Origin: Pseudo-nitzschia pungens
Lineage: Eukaryota; Bacillariophyta; Bacillariophyceae; Bacillariales; Bacillariaceae
Assembly: GCA_037355855.1 (NCBI GenBank)
Contig: CM074760.1
Location: forward strand, 4,580,501 to 4,644,500
DNA length: 64,000 nucleotides
Reading direction: 5' to 3'
Part shown: positions 63,968 to 64,000 of the stretch, piece after piece
Layout of the letters: the number at the start of each line of letters is the position of its first letter
Numbering within the stretch: the first letter of the stretch is position 1
Notes under the pieces: generated by a model
Told to the model about the DNA's origin: nothing
What the model saw: the letters and a program-made list of their open reading frames with translations, nothing else
Database searches by the model: none
Position numbers and translations under genes: made by a program

Positions 63968-64000
63968 GGTTAATCAGTTTTTATTTTAGTTTAGTTTAGT
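63968..64000. other. Gypsy 2 leader, start of
   Basis: Upstream of gag; contains tttagtttagtttagt at the window edge. The 5' LTR is not reached. Confidence 0.4.

Larger units (their letters stand above)
59040..64000 (-). mobile_element. Ty3/gypsy element 2 (3' LTR, pol, gag; 5' end outside)
   Basis: Minus-strand order is gag (63967-62531), pol with protease-RT-RNase H-integrase (62530-59261), 3' LTR to 59040. Integrase after RNase H defines Ty3/gypsy. Both ORFs are undamaged. Same family as the partial copy at 1-1065. Confidence 0.93.

Noticed and set aside
1..64000. tRNA or rRNA genes
   Set aside because: I looked for cloverleaf-like arms and conserved rRNA words and saw none that I could support by eye; a tRNAscan or Infernal run would settle it.

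Overview
The window is a transposon-dense piece of a nuclear eukaryotic genome, most likely a diatom and probably a raphid pennate. The basis is a spliced gene whose product starts with a signal peptide followed by Phe (the ASAF-type signal of diatom plastid import), a PIF/Harbinger element carrying a Myb-like protein of the type seen in stramenopiles, diatom-style Ty1/copia elements, and the absence of any bacterial gene organisation. Species assignment is inference. Only three host genes can be supported: a small predicted plastid protein (32365-33273, three exons), an APE2-type AP endonuclease (40388-42112) and a Ric8/synembryn-like protein (56914-58527), all on the minus strand. Nearly everything else is mobile DNA, largely nested.

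Layout. 1-1065: 3' end of a Ty3/gypsy element. 1066-2085: tandem repeat, LTR-like scraps and a gag-like fragment. 2086-6006: an LTR split by a 3.6 kb piggyBac-like element (transposase 2559-5222). 6007-6690: old LINE remnant holding a 339-bp solo LTR. 7089-31606: a LINE system on the minus strand, in which a decayed copy B (5' end 31606, 3' end 8554) was entered by an apparently intact 10.9 kb copy A (14793-25722), with a 5'-truncated copy C joined to B's tail. 34031-39048: a PIF/Harbinger element with broken transposase and Myb-like genes, the latter split by a non-coding LINE relative D. 39052-39713: a foldback element. 42434-55013: a Ty1/copia element (230-bp LTRs, TSD ttacg) split by a second, deleted copia element (44969-48564) and by a nested pair of non-coding LINE relatives, F (49450-53114) and E (49934-51845). 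55370-56105: large trinucleotide repeat. 59040-64000: a Ty3/gypsy element with complete gag and pol ORFs, 5' LTR outside the window.

The most notable system is the LINE group. Copies A, B, D, E and F share the same 5' terminus (ACAATTT(T)GCG), related hairpin-rich 5' regions and a 3' end with conserved hairpins, and each is flanked by an 18-bp target duplication. D, E and F are 1.7-1.9 kb and carry no LINE protein at all: they consist of a leader, four to six 150-bp repeats with a covarying stem-loop, and a 3' UTR. I infer that they are moved in trans by a LINE machinery. The differences between LTR pairs and the nonsense mutations in these elements are mostly CpG transitions, which suggests cytosine methylation of the transposons.
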